Part shown: positions 16,530 to 25,113 of the stretch, piece by piece
Numbering within the stretch: position 1 is the first letter of the stretch
How the letters are laid out: each line of letters begins with the position of its first letter
NCBI GenBank assembly: GCA_035288045.1
Contig: DATEBA010000052.1
Coordinates: forward strand, 1-64,000
DNA: 64,000 nucleotides
Source: DATEBA01 sp035288045
GTDB lineage: Bacteria; Actinomycetota; UBA4738; HRBIN12
Direction: 5' to 3'
The notes under the pieces: model-generated
What the model was told of the DNA's origin: nothing
Database searches by the model: none
Seen by the model: only the letters and a program-made list of their open reading frames with translations
Translations under genes and position numbers: made by a program

Positions 16530-16567
16530 CTGACCCCCGCGCGGGTCGCGCCTATACTTCCGGACGC
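16530..16567 (+). promoter_or_regulatory. Putative promoter of the FrhB-like gene
   Basis: CTGACC (16530-16535), a 17-base spacer and TATACT (16553-16558) make the best sigma-70-like pair noticed in the window; the ATG follows after 9 bases, implying a leader of at most a few bases. Confidence 0.55.
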
Positions 16568-17713
16568 ATGCCTGCCGCCGGCGACAAGACCCAGTGGCGC
16601 CACCTCTACAACGAGGTCGTGATGACCGGCCTTTGCACCGGGTGCACGGCATGCATCGTTGCCTGCCCGTTCCACGTGCTCGGCTACGAGGACTACAAGC
16701 CGGTCCAGCTGCAAGAGGACGGCCCCGACGCCTGCACCCACGGCGACAAGGGTTGCTCCCTCTGCACCCTGGCGTGCCCTCGGTTCCGTGAGTGGGAGTC
16801 GGAGATCGACGTCACGCTGTTCGGGCAGGCGCGGGCACCCGAGGAGCTGATAGGCAAGTATCAGGACATCGTGCTCGCCCGGGCGGCGAACCCCGAGGTC
16901 CTGATGCGCGGACAGGACGGCGGGGTCGTGTCGGCCCTGCTGGTCTGGGGTCTCGAGAACGGCGAGATCGATGGCGTCTGCACGTCGAAGCTCTCGGAGG
17001 AGCGGCAGTGGGACTGCGAGCCCACCGTCGTCACCGACCGCGAGGGCGTCCTCGCCGCCGCGGGCTCGCGATACACCTACTCGGCGAACCCGCTCGCGAT
17101 GCTCAAGGCGGCCGAGATGGGCCTGTCGAAGCTCGCGCTCGTCGGCATGGGGTGCCAGGCGAGCGCCCCGGGGTCAATGACCGCGAGGCGGGTCAACAAG
17201 TGGGCGAAGAAGGTGACGTGGACCTTCGGCCTGCTCTGCTCGAAGAGCTTCACCTACGACGGGCTCATGGTTGAGATCGCCCAGAACGAGCTCGGACTCT
17301 CGCTGGACGACATCGTCCGCGTGAACATCAAGGGCAAGCTTCTCTTCTACACGAAGGAGGGCCGGGAGCTCACCTACTCGCTCAAGAAGTCGCACCGGTT
17401 CACCCGCGAGGGCTGCCTTCTCTGCCCGGACTTCACGGCCGAGCACGCCGACATCTCCTTCGGTGGCCTCGGACAGGGCGAGGGCTGGACGCTCACGATC
17501 ATCCGGACAGAGCGGGGCAGGGACGTCTGGGAGCGAGCCGTCGCCGACGGGATCGTGGAGTGGCGACCGGGCGCGGACGACCCCGACGCCATCGACAAGA
17601 TGTTCAAGCTCGCCGTCAGGTCCCGCGAGCGGTGGCCGGTCGACGAGCTCGGCGACGGAGCCCGCGCTCCCGGGCTGGTGCCCGTCGTCGCCCCATCGGG
17701 CGACGCTAGCTGA
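16568..17713 (+). CDS. FrhB-family F420/ferredoxin-linked iron-sulfur flavoprotein
   Basis: 381 residues of the coenzyme F420 hydrogenase/dehydrogenase beta-subunit family, which uses Fe-S clusters and FAD to pass electrons between a ferredoxin-like donor and F420 or another acceptor. Residues 20-80 hold two cluster motifs: CTGCTACIVACP and CSLCTLACP. MRGQDGGVVSALL is the flavin-side signature, followed by AGSRYTYSANP and further cysteines (VGMGCQAS, GCLLCPDF). The F420-type oxidoreductase at 21.3-22.2 kb and the 7Fe ferredoxin at 20.9 kb are candidate partners. The exact substrate is unknown. Confidence 0.88.
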   Translation: MPAAGDKTQWRHLYNEVVMTGLCTGCTACIVACPFHVLGYEDYKPVQLQEDGPDACTHGDKGCSLCTLACPRFREWESEIDVTLFGQARAPEELIGKYQDIVLARAANPEVLMRGQDGGVVSALLVWGLENGEIDGVCTSKLSEERQWDCEPTVVTDREGVLAAAGSRYTYSANPLAMLKAAEMGLSKLALVGMGCQASAPGSMTARRVNKWAKKVTWTFGLLCSKSFTYDGLMVEIAQNELGLSLDDIVRVNIKGKLLFYTKEGRELTYSLKKSHRFTREGCLLCPDFTAEHADISFGGLGQGEGWTLTIIRTERGRDVWERAVADGIVEWRPGADDPDAIDKMFKLAVRSRERWPVDELGDGARAPGLVPVVAPSGDAS

Positions 17714-17834
17714 CGGGACCGACGCCCTCCCCCGGGCTCTCTACAGGCGGCCTCCGAACGCGCCGATAGAGTGGTGCCCGACCCACGGGCTCGCCAGCAT
17801 GCTTCGACTACAGACGAAGAACCGTCGGCCGCTA

Positions 17835-17870
17835 CGGGAGGCGCCGCCCACGTTGCGCGGGCGCCTCCCG
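17835..17870. repeat. 11-bp GC-rich hairpin between the FrhB-like and PAS kinase genes
   Basis: CGGGAGGCGCC (17835-17845) and its exact complement (17860-17870) are separated by 14 bases. There is no U-tract. It lies 35 bases before the kinase start, where it could attenuate transcription or translation. The rest of the 190-base gap (17714-17904) shows no gene. Confidence 0.4.
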
Positions 17871-17904
17871 GCCGAGCCGTTCGCACTACCGGCGGGCTGA
17901 GGCG

Positions 17905-20826
17905 ATGGTCCCGGAGCAACGGCGCGACGATCAGGGTTCGCGCATGCTCGGGCCGGCCATGGACCTCGTCGAGCGCCGCGACGGGATACTCGGGACCGTC
18001 GCGGTCGCCGCGGAGCGGCTCCTGCTGACTCCGGACTGGCGACGGGCGATGGACGAGGTGCTCGAGCGGCTGGGCCGCGCCGCAGCGGTCTCGCGAACCT
18101 GGCTCTTAGAGAAGCACCTCGACGATCTCGGCGGTCCGCACTCCAGCCCTGTCGCCGAGTGGGCTGCGGCCGGCACGCAGGTCGACGACCAAGCGCTCCA
18201 GGAAGCCCCTTGGCTCGAGTCCGGCTTCAGCCGCTGGGCGGAGCTCCTGCGGAACGGCCAAGTCGTCTGTGGCTCCGTCGCGGACTTCCCGGACGCCGAA
18301 CGTCCGGCGCTCGAGTCCCGGGGGGTCGTTTCGATCCTCGCGATCCCCGTGTTCGCGGGCTCGGAGTGGTGGGGGGTGATCGGATTCGACGAGTGCACGG
18401 AGGAGCGCGATTGGACGCGCTCCGAGATCGACGTCCTTCGCGCCGCCGCCGGGATCGTCGGTGCGGCGATCCACCGGGAACAGGCCGACACGCGCAGCCG
18501 CGAGGCCGAAGAGCGCTACCGGGCGATCGTCGATCGAACCCCGGCGATCACCTACCAGGAGGTGAGCCTCGAGGGCGGGGACTGGAACGACGCGGTCATC
18601 TACGTCAGCCCGCAAGTGGAGGACATCCTCGGGTACACCGTCGAGCAGTTCCTCCAGCCCGCGTTCTGGACCACGATCGTGCATCGCGACGACCTCGAAG
18701 AAGTCCTCAGGGAGGGCGAAAGGACGGCCCTCGCGGGCGAGCCCTTCAGCATGGAGTACCGCATGATCGCCGCCGACGACCGCGTCGTTTGGATCCACGA
18801 CCGCGCCGTGCGACTGCCGATCGGGCCCGATCGCCGCGAGGTCTGGCAGGGCGTGATGATCGACATCACGGAACGCAAGCTGGCCGAGGAGCGGCTGAAG
18901 GAGACGGAGCTCCACTACCGCAAGCTGGTGGAGCATCTGCCCGTGGTGACATACAGGGACGAGGTGAGCGTCGATGACCCGACCGACGCCGTTCCGGCTT
19001 ACATCGGGCCCCAGATCGAGCAACTCCTCGGCTGCACGCCCGAGGAGTGGGTGACCGACCCCGACCGCTGGGGCAAGAGCGTGCACCCGGAGGACCGCGA
19101 ACGGGTCGAGCGGGCCGGCGACGAGGCGCGCATTACGGGCGCTCCATTCCACGCGGAGTACCGGATGCTGCACGGAGACGGCCGCATCATCTGGGTCCAG
19201 GAGGAGTCGGTCCTCGTCCGCGACGACGACGGGCGTCCGCGCTACTGGCAGGGCGTCTACTCGGACATCACCGAGCGCAAGGGGGTCGAGGAGCGACTGC
19301 GGGATGCCGAGGACCGCTACAGATCCCTGGTCGAGCGGCTACCCGCGGTCGTCTACATCGAGTCGATCGCGCGGGTCCCCGGCGACCTCTACATGAGCCC
19401 ACGCGTCACGGACGTCTTCGGCTACACCCCCGACGAGTGGCGGTGGACTCGAGGTTTCTGGATCGCCCGGATCCACCCGGATGACCGCGGGCGGATCCGC
19501 CTCCGCAACGAGCACGTGAACGCGACCGGAGAGCCCTTCGCCGAGGAGTACAGGTTCCTCTGCAAGGACGGCCGCTACCGGTGGGTCCTCGACGAGGCCT
19601 TCCTCGTCCGCAACGACGACGGTTCCCCCAGATACTGGCAGGGGTTCCTCATGGACGTCACCGACCGCAAGGAGGCAGAGCTCCAGCTGCGGGAGGCCGA
19701 GGAACGCTTCCGCACGCTCGTCGAGCAGAACCCGGCCGTGATCTACACGCAGGTCATCGACCCGGAGGACCCCACAGTGTCCAACACCGTGTACATAAGC
19801 CCGAGCACGGAGCAGCTCGACGGCTACACGGTGGAGGAAACGATGGCGAATCCCCAGCGCTGGCGAGACACGATCCACCCCGACGACAGGGAGCTCGTCT
19901 ACGCGGCCGATGCGGAGTCCAACGCCACCGGCGAGCCGTTCGATCTCGAGTACAGGATCGTTCACAGGGCCGGCCGCGTCGTGTGGGTCCACGACCGCGC
20001 GACGATGATCAAGGACGAGCGCGGAAACCCGAGGTTCTGGCAGGGCGTGATGATCGACATCACCGAGCGCAAGGAGGCCGAGGAGCGCCTCGCGCACGCT
20101 CTGGATGTGGAGCGCGAAGCCACCCGACGCCTCCGGATGCTGGACGAGATGAAGAACACGTTCCTACAAGCGGTGTCGCACGATCTCCGGACGCCGCTGG
20201 CGGCGATCCTGGGACTCGCGGTGACGCTCGAGCGCGGGGATCTGGGTCTCACCCAGGAGGAAGCCAGGGAGCTCGCAGGTCGGATCGCCGGAAATGCGAG
20301 GAAGCTCGACCGCCTCGTGACCGACCTCCTCGACCTCGACCGCCTCGCTCGCGGGATCGTGGAGCCGAAGCTCTACCCGACCGACCTCGGGGCGCTCGCG
20401 CGACGGGTGGCCTCGGAGTCCGACCTAGCCTCGAACGGGCTCCTGGAGGTCGAAGCCGAGGACCTCGTTCTGGACGTGGATGCTCCAAAGGTCGAGCGCA
20501 TCATCGAGAACCTGCTCGCCAACACCGCCCGCCACACCCCGAATGGCACGCGGGTCTGGATCCGGGTCGGTCGATCCGACGGCGGCGCGCTGATCTCCGT
20601 GGAGGACGACGGACCCGGCATCGCCCCCGAGTTCCGCGAGATGGTGTTCGAGCCCTTCCGTCAGGGCCCGGACGCGCCGACCCACTCTCCGGGCGTCGGC
20701 GTCGGGCTGACGCTCGTGGCGCGCTTCGCCGAGCTGCACGGCGGTCGCGCATGGGTAGAGGAACGCGAGGGCGGCGGAGCGGCCTTCAACGTGTTCCTGC
20801 CGGCGGGCTCCCCGCCCTCGACTTGA
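17905..20826 (+). CDS. GAF-PAS(4) sensor histidine kinase
   Basis: 973-residue soluble kinase without membrane helices. A GAF-like domain (about 25-195) is followed by four tandem PAS/PAC modules starting near residues 201, 333, 465 and 597. Each ends in a W-Q-G-(V/F) ... D-(I/V)-T-(E/D)-R-K motif and a coiled linker. HisKA has the H-box VSHDLRTPL (near 757); HATPase has ENLLANTARHTPNG, EDDGPGI and GVGVGLTLV. The modules arose by duplication: a 26-base stretch at 18844 recurs exactly at 20038. No receiver gene adjoins it. The start is uncertain; ATG 17944 is an alternative. Confidence 0.9.
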   Translation: MVPEQRRDDQGSRMLGPAMDLVERRDGILGTVAVAAERLLLTPDWRRAMDEVLERLGRAAAVSRTWLLEKHLDDLGGPHSSPVAEWAAAGTQVDDQALQEAPWLESGFSRWAELLRNGQVVCGSVADFPDAERPALESRGVVSILAIPVFAGSEWWGVIGFDECTEERDWTRSEIDVLRAAAGIVGAAIHREQADTRSREAEERYRAIVDRTPAITYQEVSLEGGDWNDAVIYVSPQVEDILGYTVEQFLQPAFWTTIVHRDDLEEVLREGERTALAGEPFSMEYRMIAADDRVVWIHDRAVRLPIGPDRREVWQGVMIDITERKLAEERLKETELHYRKLVEHLPVVTYRDEVSVDDPTDAVPAYIGPQIEQLLGCTPEEWVTDPDRWGKSVHPEDRERVERAGDEARITGAPFHAEYRMLHGDGRIIWVQEESVLVRDDDGRPRYWQGVYSDITERKGVEERLRDAEDRYRSLVERLPAVVYIESIARVPGDLYMSPRVTDVFGYTPDEWRWTRGFWIARIHPDDRGRIRLRNEHVNATGEPFAEEYRFLCKDGRYRWVLDEAFLVRNDDGSPRYWQGFLMDVTDRKEAELQLREAEERFRTLVEQNPAVIYTQVIDPEDPTVSNTVYISPSTEQLDGYTVEETMANPQRWRDTIHPDDRELVYAADAESNATGEPFDLEYRIVHRAGRVVWVHDRATMIKDERGNPRFWQGVMIDITERKEAEERLAHALDVEREATRRLRMLDEMKNTFLQAVSHDLRTPLAAILGLAVTLERGDLGLTQEEARELAGRIAGNARKLDRLVTDLLDLDRLARGIVEPKLYPTDLGALARRVASESDLASNGLLEVEAEDLVLDVDAPKVERIIENLLANTARHTPNGTRVWIRVGRSDGGALISVEDDGPGIAPEFREMVFEPFRQGPDAPTHSPGVGVGLTLVARFAELHGGRAWVEEREGGGAAFNVFLPAGSPPST

Positions 20827-20856
20827 AAGAGGCGCCCGTTCGATCCCTCGGGCGAG

Positions 20857-21186
20857 CTAGCCCGCCGCTGCCCACCCCGCGACGGTCGGATGGTCGGCCG
20901 TCTGCGGCCCGACCTGGGCGGCGCCTCCGGGCGAGCCGAGGCCGCTCACGCCCTCCGCGAAGAACTCGGCGTTGATCGGCGTGAACTGCTTCCACTCGGC
21001 CGGCACGTCGTCCTCGTAGAAGATCGCTGTCACCGGACAGACGGGCTCGCAGGCGCCGCAATCGACGCACTCGTCCGGCTGGATGTAGAGCATCCGCCCA
21101 CCCTCATAGATGCAGTCGACCGGGCACTCGTCGACGCAGGTCCGATCCTTCACGTCGATGCATGGCTCGCAGATCGTGTAGGTCAT
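20857..21186 (-). CDS. fdxA: 7Fe (3Fe-4S/4Fe-4S) ferredoxin
   Basis: 109-residue actinobacterial FdxA-type electron carrier. It begins MTYTICEPCIDVKD and has the two ligand sets CVDECPVDC and CVDCGACEPVCPV; the spacing of the first set fits one 3Fe-4S and one 4Fe-4S cluster. The C-terminal VPAEWKQF segment is typical. The ATG at 21186 is the family start; an in-frame extension upstream is not conserved. TAGACT about 45 bases upstream is a likely -10. It may serve the F420-related flavoproteins on either side. Confidence 0.94.
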   Translation of the reverse strand: MTYTICEPCIDVKDRTCVDECPVDCIYEGGRMLYIQPDECVDCGACEPVCPVTAIFYEDDVPAEWKQFTPINAEFFAEGVSGLGSPGGAAQVGPQTADHPTVAGWAAAG

Positions 21187-21257
21187 CTCGATTCCCCCGT
21201 TTCCACGGTGTCGACCTTGCAAACCTCAGTCTAGCCGACGAGGACCGCCTGCGACGG

Positions 21258-22214
21258 CTAGGGGGCGACTGGTGAGGGGGCAAGGGCGAAGACCGTGCCC
21301 AGGATCGAGGAAAGGGGGTCCCTGCAGCGCACCGGGTATACGACCGGCAGGTCTGCCCCGGCATCGCGATACGCGCCCAGCCCGGTCAGGGCTCCCGACG
21401 CCTCCCCGAGCAGGCAGACGGCCCGGACCAGCGTCTCCGGCACGCCCTCAGGCCTCCCCTCACGGTAGGCCGCTGCCGCCGCCTCCGCCTCCGCTCCGAG
21501 GCCGACGTCGGCTAGCTGGCGCGAATAGGCCCGATAAGACGCGTACCGGCCCGCCGCCTCGCGGAGCGCCGCGAGCGCCGCCGGCTCGTCCTGACCTACG
21601 CAGGCCCGCACGTAGACCCCGATCGCGATCGCCGCGGGGTCGCGTCCTGCCGCCTCCGCGCCCTCGCGTACGCGATCTCGCGCGAACGCAACCCGCTCCG
21701 GTGGGCACCAGTTGAGGAGTGCTCCGTCGGCGACCTCGCCGGCCAGCCGCATCGCCTTCGGGCCGAGAGCGGAGACCCACACTGGCGGAGGCGCCCCCAG
21801 CGCGAGCGACAGACGGGTCCTCTCGCCGTTCAGCTCGACGGCCTCGCCGGCGAGGAGGGCCTTGATCGCCAGCACCACGGCGCGCAACCGATCGAGCGCC
21901 CCGCGACCGGCCTCACCGGTCCCGATCCCGAGGATCATGCGACCTCCCGAACGCTCGTGGACCGTCGCCGCGCCCATCGCGGTGACGACGGGGTCGCGCG
22001 AATCCATCGCAACGACGCCCGTGCCGAGGCGGATCCGCTCCGTCACGCCGGCCAGCGCCGAGAGCTGCGAGAAGGCCTCGCGCCCGGTGATCTCGGGGAC
22101 GAAGAGCGCCGCGTAGCCCGTCTCCTCGACGCTCTCGGCGACCTCGGCGAGAGCGCTCCACGGCAAGGGGTCCCGCACGGCTACGCCGGTCGTGTTGCGC
22201 AAGAAGGGCTTCAT
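21258..22214 (-). CDS. F420-dependent luciferase-like (LLM) oxidoreductase
   Basis: 318-residue TIM-barrel oxidoreductase of the bacterial luciferase-like family. WSALAEVAESVEETGYAALF, the RIRLGTGV strand, GRMILGIGTGE and PPPVWVSALGPKAM match the F420-using subgroup rather than FMN luciferases. The substrate is unknown. The ATG is 6 bases from TAGCGT on the minus strand. The FrhB-like protein and the ferredoxin nearby suggest an F420 redox neighbourhood. Confidence 0.88.
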   Translation of the reverse strand: MKPFLRNTTGVAVRDPLPWSALAEVAESVEETGYAALFVPEITGREAFSQLSALAGVTERIRLGTGVVAMDSRDPVVTAMGAATVHERSGGRMILGIGTGEAGRGALDRLRAVVLAIKALLAGEAVELNGERTRLSLALGAPPPVWVSALGPKAMRLAGEVADGALLNWCPPERVAFARDRVREGAEAAGRDPAAIAIGVYVRACVGQDEPAALAALREAAGRYASYRAYSRQLADVGLGAEAEAAAAAYREGRPEGVPETLVRAVCLLGEASGALTGLGAYRDAGADLPVVYPVRCRDPLSSILGTVFALAPSPVAP

Positions 22215-22226
22215 CCGTCCACGCTA
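22215..22226 (-). promoter_or_regulatory. Putative leaderless promoter of the LLM oxidoreductase gene
   Basis: On the minus strand TAGCGT (22221-22226), 6 bases, ATG; no Shine-Dalgarno sequence. Confidence 0.5.
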
Positions 22227-22252
22227 TTCGGCCGGCTCGGAGCGGACAAGCG

Positions 22253-22414
22253 TCACGGCGGCCGCCCGCGCATCGTGCCGACCCAAACGAACGGAACGAG
22301 GAGGATCAGACCGCCGAAGAGCTGGGGCGCGACGAAGACTCCGAGAAGCACGGACACAGTGGAGCAAGCGAGCCAGAAGAACGGGTTCCCCCACCACGGC
22401 CGCCGCGCAACCAC
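22253..22414 (-). CDS. Small membrane protein, 53 residues
   Basis: Starts VVARRPWWGNPFF and ends GTMRGRPP, with two hydrophobic segments separated by a short turn (about residues 11-29 and 31-47). The positive N- and C-termini suggest both lie inside. Support comes from the GTG start placed exactly 6 bases after TAGCCT, the pattern used by many genes here, and from filling an otherwise empty gap. No family recognised. Confidence 0.55.
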   Translation of the reverse strand: MVARRPWWGNPFFWLACSTVSVLLGVFVAPQLFGGLILLVPFVWVGTMRGRPP

Positions 22415-22426
22415 GCTTCCAGGCTA
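22415..22426 (-). promoter_or_regulatory. Putative leaderless promoter of the 53-residue membrane protein
   Basis: On the minus strand TAGCCT (22421-22426), 6 bases, GTG at 22414. It lies just after the stop of the lysine dehydrogenase-like gene. Confidence 0.45.
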
Positions 22427-22434
22427 TCGCGAGC

Positions 22435-23571
22435 TCAGGACAGCTCCGTCTGGAACGTGACGCCCTCGCGCTCGAGCTCGGCCATGAAGGATTCCGGGTC
22501 GAAGGCGGTCTCGGGTGGGTGCACGCCCGGAGCGACGCGCCCCTCGGCCATCCATCGCACGGCGACCGTAATCGGGAGCGCGGTTCCGAACGCGCCCGCG
22601 CTGATGCCCTCCGGCGTCGGGATCAGCTTCGCGAGCGCACGGTGGGTCGCGGCGGCGCCGTTCTTCTCACCGTCCACGCGAACGTCGAGGTACTCGACGT
22701 CGCGCGGCTGTCCCTCCGACGAGGGGAGCGCGTTGAGCACGGCCGTGAGGACCTCGCGGGGGACAACGGGTCCGCGTGGGGTTTCGATAGGGTCGGCGCG
22801 CGCCATCCCGATCCTCGTGAGGAACGCGAACCCCTCGTGGATAGCATGCGGGAGCGCGAGCCGCCAGCGCACGTCGCGAACGCCGGGGATCGTCGAGGCA
22901 AGCGTTGCCGGCTCCGAGTGCAGCGTGTACATCGCCGGCTGCTTGCCGACCGGTTCGGGGAACTCCCACTCGACCACGCCAGACCCGGCCGGGACCTCCC
23001 GTATCTCGCCCTCCTCGAACACCATCGCCGGCATCGTGAACTCGTCGATCACCGTCTCGACGGAGTAGGGAACCCCGAAGCCACCCTCGCCCTCCTCGAT
23101 CGCGCCGTCGACCAGGTCGATCGAGATGGCCCGGTCGAGACGGTCGGCTCCGAGCTTCGCCAGCACGTTCGTTAGTCCGGGCGCCGAGCCGATGCCGAGC
23201 ACCGCCGAGACGCCGGCCTCGCGGTAGCGCCCGTCCAGCTCGAGCTGCTTGAGCGTCGTGTGGAACAGCCCGCCGAGGTCCGCGTAGTGACAGCCGGCGC
23301 TCAGCGCGGCCTCCATCACCCGCAAGTTCAGCTTGTAGGGGAGGCACGCGGCGACCGCCTGCTGTGTCTTCAGGATCTCGGTCAGCTCCCCAGAGGTCGC
23401 GTCGAAGCCTCGGGCCTCGCCGGCGCCGATGGTCTCGACGACGCTCCGGGCTCTCTCCGCATCGACGTCCAGCACGAGAAGCTCGACCTCATCGGCGTGG
23501 CGGGCGAGCAGCCGGGCGCCCGCGCTTCCCATCGCGCCGGCGCCCAGCACCGCGATCCTCATCTCGCCCAT
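22435..23571 (-). CDS. Saccharopine dehydrogenase-family protein, probable L-lysine 6-dehydrogenase
   Basis: 378 residues. The Rossmann start is RIAVLGAGAMGSAGARLL. ACLPYKLNLRVMEAAL, GCHYADLGG, GIGSAPGLTNVLA and the late VEYLDVRVDGEKNG follow the layout I recall for Geobacillus lysine 6-dehydrogenase, which oxidises lysine to allysine/piperideine-6-carboxylate. Other members of this broad family have unknown substrates. AGGAG precedes the ATG at 23571; an in-frame ATG nine bases later is possible. Downstream of two aldehyde dehydrogenase genes on the same strand, it fits lysine or diamine breakdown. Confidence 0.75.
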   Translation of the reverse strand: MGEMRIAVLGAGAMGSAGARLLARHADEVELLVLDVDAERARSVVETIGAGEARGFDATSGELTEILKTQQAVAACLPYKLNLRVMEAALSAGCHYADLGGLFHTTLKQLELDGRYREAGVSAVLGIGSAPGLTNVLAKLGADRLDRAISIDLVDGAIEEGEGGFGVPYSVETVIDEFTMPAMVFEEGEIREVPAGSGVVEWEFPEPVGKQPAMYTLHSEPATLASTIPGVRDVRWRLALPHAIHEGFAFLTRIGMARADPIETPRGPVVPREVLTAVLNALPSSEGQPRDVEYLDVRVDGEKNGAAATHRALAKLIPTPEGISAGAFGTALPITVAVRWMAEGRVAPGVHPPETAFDPESFMAELEREGVTFQTELS

Positions 23572-23590
23572 CCTCGTCTCCTCGTACGAG

Positions 23591-23615
23591 GTCGCCCGGG
23601 CTCTGCCCGGGCGAC
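23591..23615 (-). terminator. 11-bp hairpin between aldehyde dehydrogenase and lysine dehydrogenase-like genes
   Basis: GTCGCCCGGGC and its exact complement flank a 3-base loop (23602-23604), with one further G-C pair possible. There is no U-tract. It lies in the 69-base gap and could end or attenuate transcription after the aldehyde dehydrogenase gene. Confidence 0.5.
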
Positions 23616-23640
23616 CCCTCGCTCGTCCCGGCTCGCTCGC

Positions 23641-25068
23641 CTACAGCGGCACGTGGGACAAGACCATGATCCTCGGCTCCGTCATCTCCTCCATCGCGAA
23701 CCGAAGTCCCTCCCGGCCGAAGCCGGAGTCCTTCGATCCGCCGTAGGGCATCTGGTCGGCACGGAACGCCGAAACGTCGTTCACGATCACGCCACCGACT
23801 TCGAGCGTCCGGTGGGCCTGGAACGCGCGGATGACGTCGTTCGTGAATACCCCGGCCTGCAGCCCGAACCTGGAGTCGTTCACGGCGGCGAGCGCCTCCT
23901 CGAAGGTCTGGTAAGGCATGATCGTGACGACCGGCCCGAAGACCTCATCGCGGCAGACCTTCATCTCCGGCGTGACCTGCGAGAGCAGGGTCGGCTGGTA
24001 GAACGGCGAATTGGCCTTTCCGCCGGTCAGCACCTCGGCGCCCTGGCCCACGGCCTCCTTCACCCAGCCATCGATCCGGTCGACCTCCTTGCGCTGGATG
24101 ACCGGCCCCACGTCGACGGTCGGGTCCATCGGGTCCCCGACCTTGAGCGACTCGACCTGCTTCACGAGACGCGCGGCGAAGTCCTCGTAGACCTCGGACT
24201 GGACCATGACCCGCTGGACGCTGATGCAGCTCTGCCCCGCCTGGTAGTAGCCACCGAAAGCCACCCGCTGCGCGGCCAGGTCGAGATCGGCGTCGGAGTG
24301 GACGATCACCCCAGCGTTCCCGCCCAGCTCGAGCGTGACTCGCTTCTTCGGGTCCAGGCTCTTCAGGTACCAACCGATCTCCGCCGAGCCGGTGAAGGAG
24401 ATCTTCCGGTACCGCTCGTCGCGGGCCATCCCGTCTGCGACCGATGAACCGACCGGCAGCACCTGGTACATGCCTTTTGGGAGGTCGGTCTCGGCGAACA
24501 GCGCGGCCAGCCGGAGGGCGCCAAGCGGCGTCGCGCTCGCCGGCTTCACCACGATTGGCGCCCCGACGGCCAGCGCCGGCGCAACCTTGTGGGCAACGAG
24601 GTTGAGCGGGAAGTTGAACGGCGTGATGCCGAGCACCGGCCCGATCGGGAACCGCCTCAGGAGGCCTATCCGGGACCCGAGCGAGGCCTCGGTGTCAAGA
24701 CGCATCAGCTCGTCGTCGCCACGCCGGAGCACCTCGCTCGCCCAACGGAACGTCGACACCGCCCGCGCGGCCTCGGCCTTGGCCCACTTGAGCGGCTTCC
24801 CCCCCTCCCGGGCGATGATCTCGGCGTTCTCGTCGACCGTATCCGAGAGGCGGCGCGAGATGTGGTCGAGCGCCTCCGAGCGTACGTGCACCGGGAGATG
24901 TGCGCTCTCCTCGAAGGTGGAGGCAGCCGCAGCCGCGGCCTCCTCGGCGTCCGCGTCGGTGGGGATGCCCACCTCGGCGACCACGACGTCGTCGTAGGGG
25001 CTCCTCACCTCGAAGGTGCCCTCGCCCGAGCGCCACTCGCCGGCTACCAGGAACTGTTCCGTGGCCAT
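23641..25068 (-). CDS. Aldehyde dehydrogenase (NAD(P)+)
   Basis: 475 residues of the ALDH superfamily. The landmarks are GITPFNFPLNLVAHKVAPAL (Rossmann/catalytic Asn), SFTGSAEIG, the general base in TLELGGNAG and the catalytic cysteine in GQSCISVQR. The set resembles lactaldehyde/glyceraldehyde-3-phosphate or semialdehyde dehydrogenases. In this cluster the plausible role is oxidation of allysine or another semialdehyde to the acid. A GGTGGTGAG lies before the ATG. Transcribed with the other ALDH gene (45-base gap). Confidence 0.92.
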   Translation of the reverse strand: MATEQFLVAGEWRSGEGTFEVRSPYDDVVVAEVGIPTDADAEEAAAAAASTFEESAHLPVHVRSEALDHISRRLSDTVDENAEIIAREGGKPLKWAKAEAARAVSTFRWASEVLRRGDDELMRLDTEASLGSRIGLLRRFPIGPVLGITPFNFPLNLVAHKVAPALAVGAPIVVKPASATPLGALRLAALFAETDLPKGMYQVLPVGSSVADGMARDERYRKISFTGSAEIGWYLKSLDPKKRVTLELGGNAGVIVHSDADLDLAAQRVAFGGYYQAGQSCISVQRVMVQSEVYEDFAARLVKQVESLKVGDPMDPTVDVGPVIQRKEVDRIDGWVKEAVGQGAEVLTGGKANSPFYQPTLLSQVTPEMKVCRDEVFGPVVTIMPYQTFEEALAAVNDSRFGLQAGVFTNDVIRAFQAHRTLEVGGVIVNDVSAFRADQMPYGGSKDSGFGREGLRFAMEEMTEPRIMVLSHVPL

Positions 25069-25113
25069 GCCGAACTCACCACCGATCGCGTTCGCGTCGG
25101 AGAACCGACGCCC

